A DNA stretch of 7,666 bases from Clostridia bacterium (GTDB lineage: Bacteria > Bacillota > Clostridia > Oscillospirales > Acutalibacteraceae). The notes below the pieces were generated by a model. It had not been told where the DNA came from, did not search any database, and saw nothing but the letters and a program-made list of their open reading frames with translations. Below are positions 7,191-7,666 of the stretch, piece after piece; position 1 is the stretch's first letter; the number at the start of each line of letters is the position of its first letter. The position numbers and the translations under genes are program-made. The DNA is taken from positions 1-7,666 of the forward strand of contig JAFZOE010000130.1 in the NCBI GenBank assembly GCA_017552845.1. Reading direction: 5' to 3'.

Positions 7191-7207
7191 ATTAACAAAT
7201 TGTTAAT
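7191..7207. promoter_or_regulatory. Perfect 17-bp palindrome upstream of the promoter, candidate regulator binding site
   Basis: ATTAACAA-A-TTGTTAAT has 8-bp perfect arms around one central base. It lies 28 bp upstream of the -35 box, a position suited to an activator dimer or an upstream operator. No regulator gene is in the window, so the protein is unknown. It has no U-tract and few G/C pairs, so it is unlikely to be a terminator. Confidence 0.45.
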
Positions 7208-7224
7208 GCAATTTTTGGATAAGT

Positions 7225-7256
7225 AAACAAAAGGCCCTCTCCCAAACGGAGAGGGT
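7225..7256 (-). terminator. Rho-independent terminator of the gene at the right edge
   Basis: On the minus strand an 8-bp perfect stem, CCCTCTCC (7248-7255) paired with GGAGAGGG (7235-7242), encloses a 5-nt loop and is followed by CC and TTTTGTTT. It lies 16 nt after the stop codon of the right-edge gene and ends that transcript before the operon promoter. The plus-strand side has no proper T-tract, so it works leftward. Confidence 0.87.
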
Positions 7257-7271
7257 GAGTATTAAAAATGA

Positions 7272-7666
7272 TTATTTTTGATTAGTGTCAATTTCGAAAA
7301 GAGCAGTTTTTTCGTTGTAATACAAGAACTGCGGGTATTCGCTGTAGGTATTGACGGTTGCCTGCCCGGGCGTATAGAGAAGCTTGGCAGTGAATTCGTC
7401 AAGAGAAGCATCCCATTTGCTGTGTGTATAGTGCCTGAGAAACCATGTCTGCTCCGGGAACATGCAGGTTGAAGCGTCGATATTTTTGCCCGGCGAAACA
7501 TATTTTACATCTGCACCTGCGAGATAATCATCGCCGAGTTTTTCACCGTGAGGGGCACATGTAGCGCCGAAAGATGAATACTTAGTATCAATAACCGTGT
7601 CGCTCTCATTGACCCACGAATCGGTCATAAACATAGCGTTATAACCGCATCTTGAGATTACATACA
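7272..7666 (-). CDS. C-terminal fragment of a possible secreted alpha/beta-hydrolase (lipase/esterase-like)
   Basis: The last 130 residues of a gene whose start lies beyond the right edge. The reading frame is open through the edge (YVISRCGYNA precedes the first internal ATG at 7634), so that ATG is not the start. The sequence NESDTVIDTKYSSFGA followed about 50 residues later by WFLRHYTHSKWD resembles the Asp and His regions of the catalytic triad in bacterial extracellular lipases and related alpha/beta-hydrolases. The nucleophile serine region would be outside the window, so the family call is tentative. Such enzymes cut ester bonds, often outside the cell. A terminator follows its stop, and the operon to the left has its own promoter, so it is a separate transcription unit. 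If the hydrolase guess is wrong it is an unknown protein; the coding call itself is firm. Confidence 0.8.
   Translation of the reverse strand, partial: YVISRCGYNAMFMTDSWVNESDTVIDTKYSSFGATCAPHGEKLGDDYLAGADVKYVSPGKNIDASTCMFPEQTWFLRHYTHSKWDASLDEFTAKLLYTPGQATVNTYSEYPQFLYYNEKTALFEIDTNQK

Larger units (their letters stand above)
7093..7271. other. Intergenic regulatory region between the two transcription units
   Basis: About 180 bp, mostly very AT-rich, with no credible reading frame. It holds, from right to left, the terminator of the right-edge gene, the 17-bp palindrome, the operon promoter, and the GH4 leader with its ribosome binding site. I see no riboswitch-like or CcpA cre-like sequence in it. 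Confidence 0.75.

Noticed and set aside
7235..7256. Bidirectional terminator
   Set aside because: The plus-strand side of the hairpin is followed by a mixed sequence without a T-tract, and no plus-strand gene ends there.
7262..7501. A 79-codon minus-strand frame over the right-edge gene
   Set aside because: It is a different frame from the one that stays open to the window edge and carries hydrolase-like sequence; it also runs toward the terminator without a binding site.
1..7666. CRISPR array, transposon, phage, tRNA or rRNA sequences, or a defence system
   Set aside because: I saw no spaced direct repeats, terminal inverted repeats, transposase or phage motifs, or structural RNA signatures; the window is filled by ordinary metabolic and membrane genes.

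Overview
The window looks like a piece of a low-to-mid-GC Firmicutes genome, most likely a gut Clostridia of the Oscillospirales/Ruminococcaceae type. The grounds are strong GGAGG-type ribosome binding sites, a clear sigma-A promoter, Gram-positive style signal and anchor sequences, and protein sequences that resemble that group. This placement is by eye; no search was possible. All supported genes lie on the minus strand, so transcription runs from right to left.

Right edge (about 7225-7666): the last 130 codons of a gene that begins outside the window, perhaps a secreted alpha/beta-hydrolase, followed by a convincing Rho-independent terminator. Next is a roughly 180-bp AT-rich intergenic region. 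It carries a perfect 17-bp palindrome and a TTGATT-N17-TATTAT promoter that fires leftward.

Main operon (7092 down to the left edge): seven genes packed with gaps of at most 22 nt or with overlaps. In transcription order they are: a GH4 NAD/metal-dependent phospho-glycosidase; a PfkB-family sugar kinase; a 506-residue cytoplasmic protein of unknown family, possibly a TIM-barrel glycosidase-like enzyme; a secreted alkaline-phosphatase-superfamily phosphodiesterase/phosphatase; a zinc-ribbon, four-helix membrane protein; a single-pass membrane-anchored extracytoplasmic protein; and the start of a GPH-type (MelB-like, MFS_2) sugar:cation symporter, cut by the left edge.

Taken together this reads as a glycoside uptake and breakdown operon. 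The symporter would import an unphosphorylated glycoside, the kinase could phosphorylate it or its product, and GH4 would split a phosphorylated glycoside. The secreted phosphatase could prepare the substrate outside the cell. No PTS component is visible, which is unusual because classical GH4 6-phospho-glycosidases depend on PTS import. The functional chain is inference. The operon structure, the GH4, PfkB and AP-superfamily motifs, the promoter and the terminator are directly visible.
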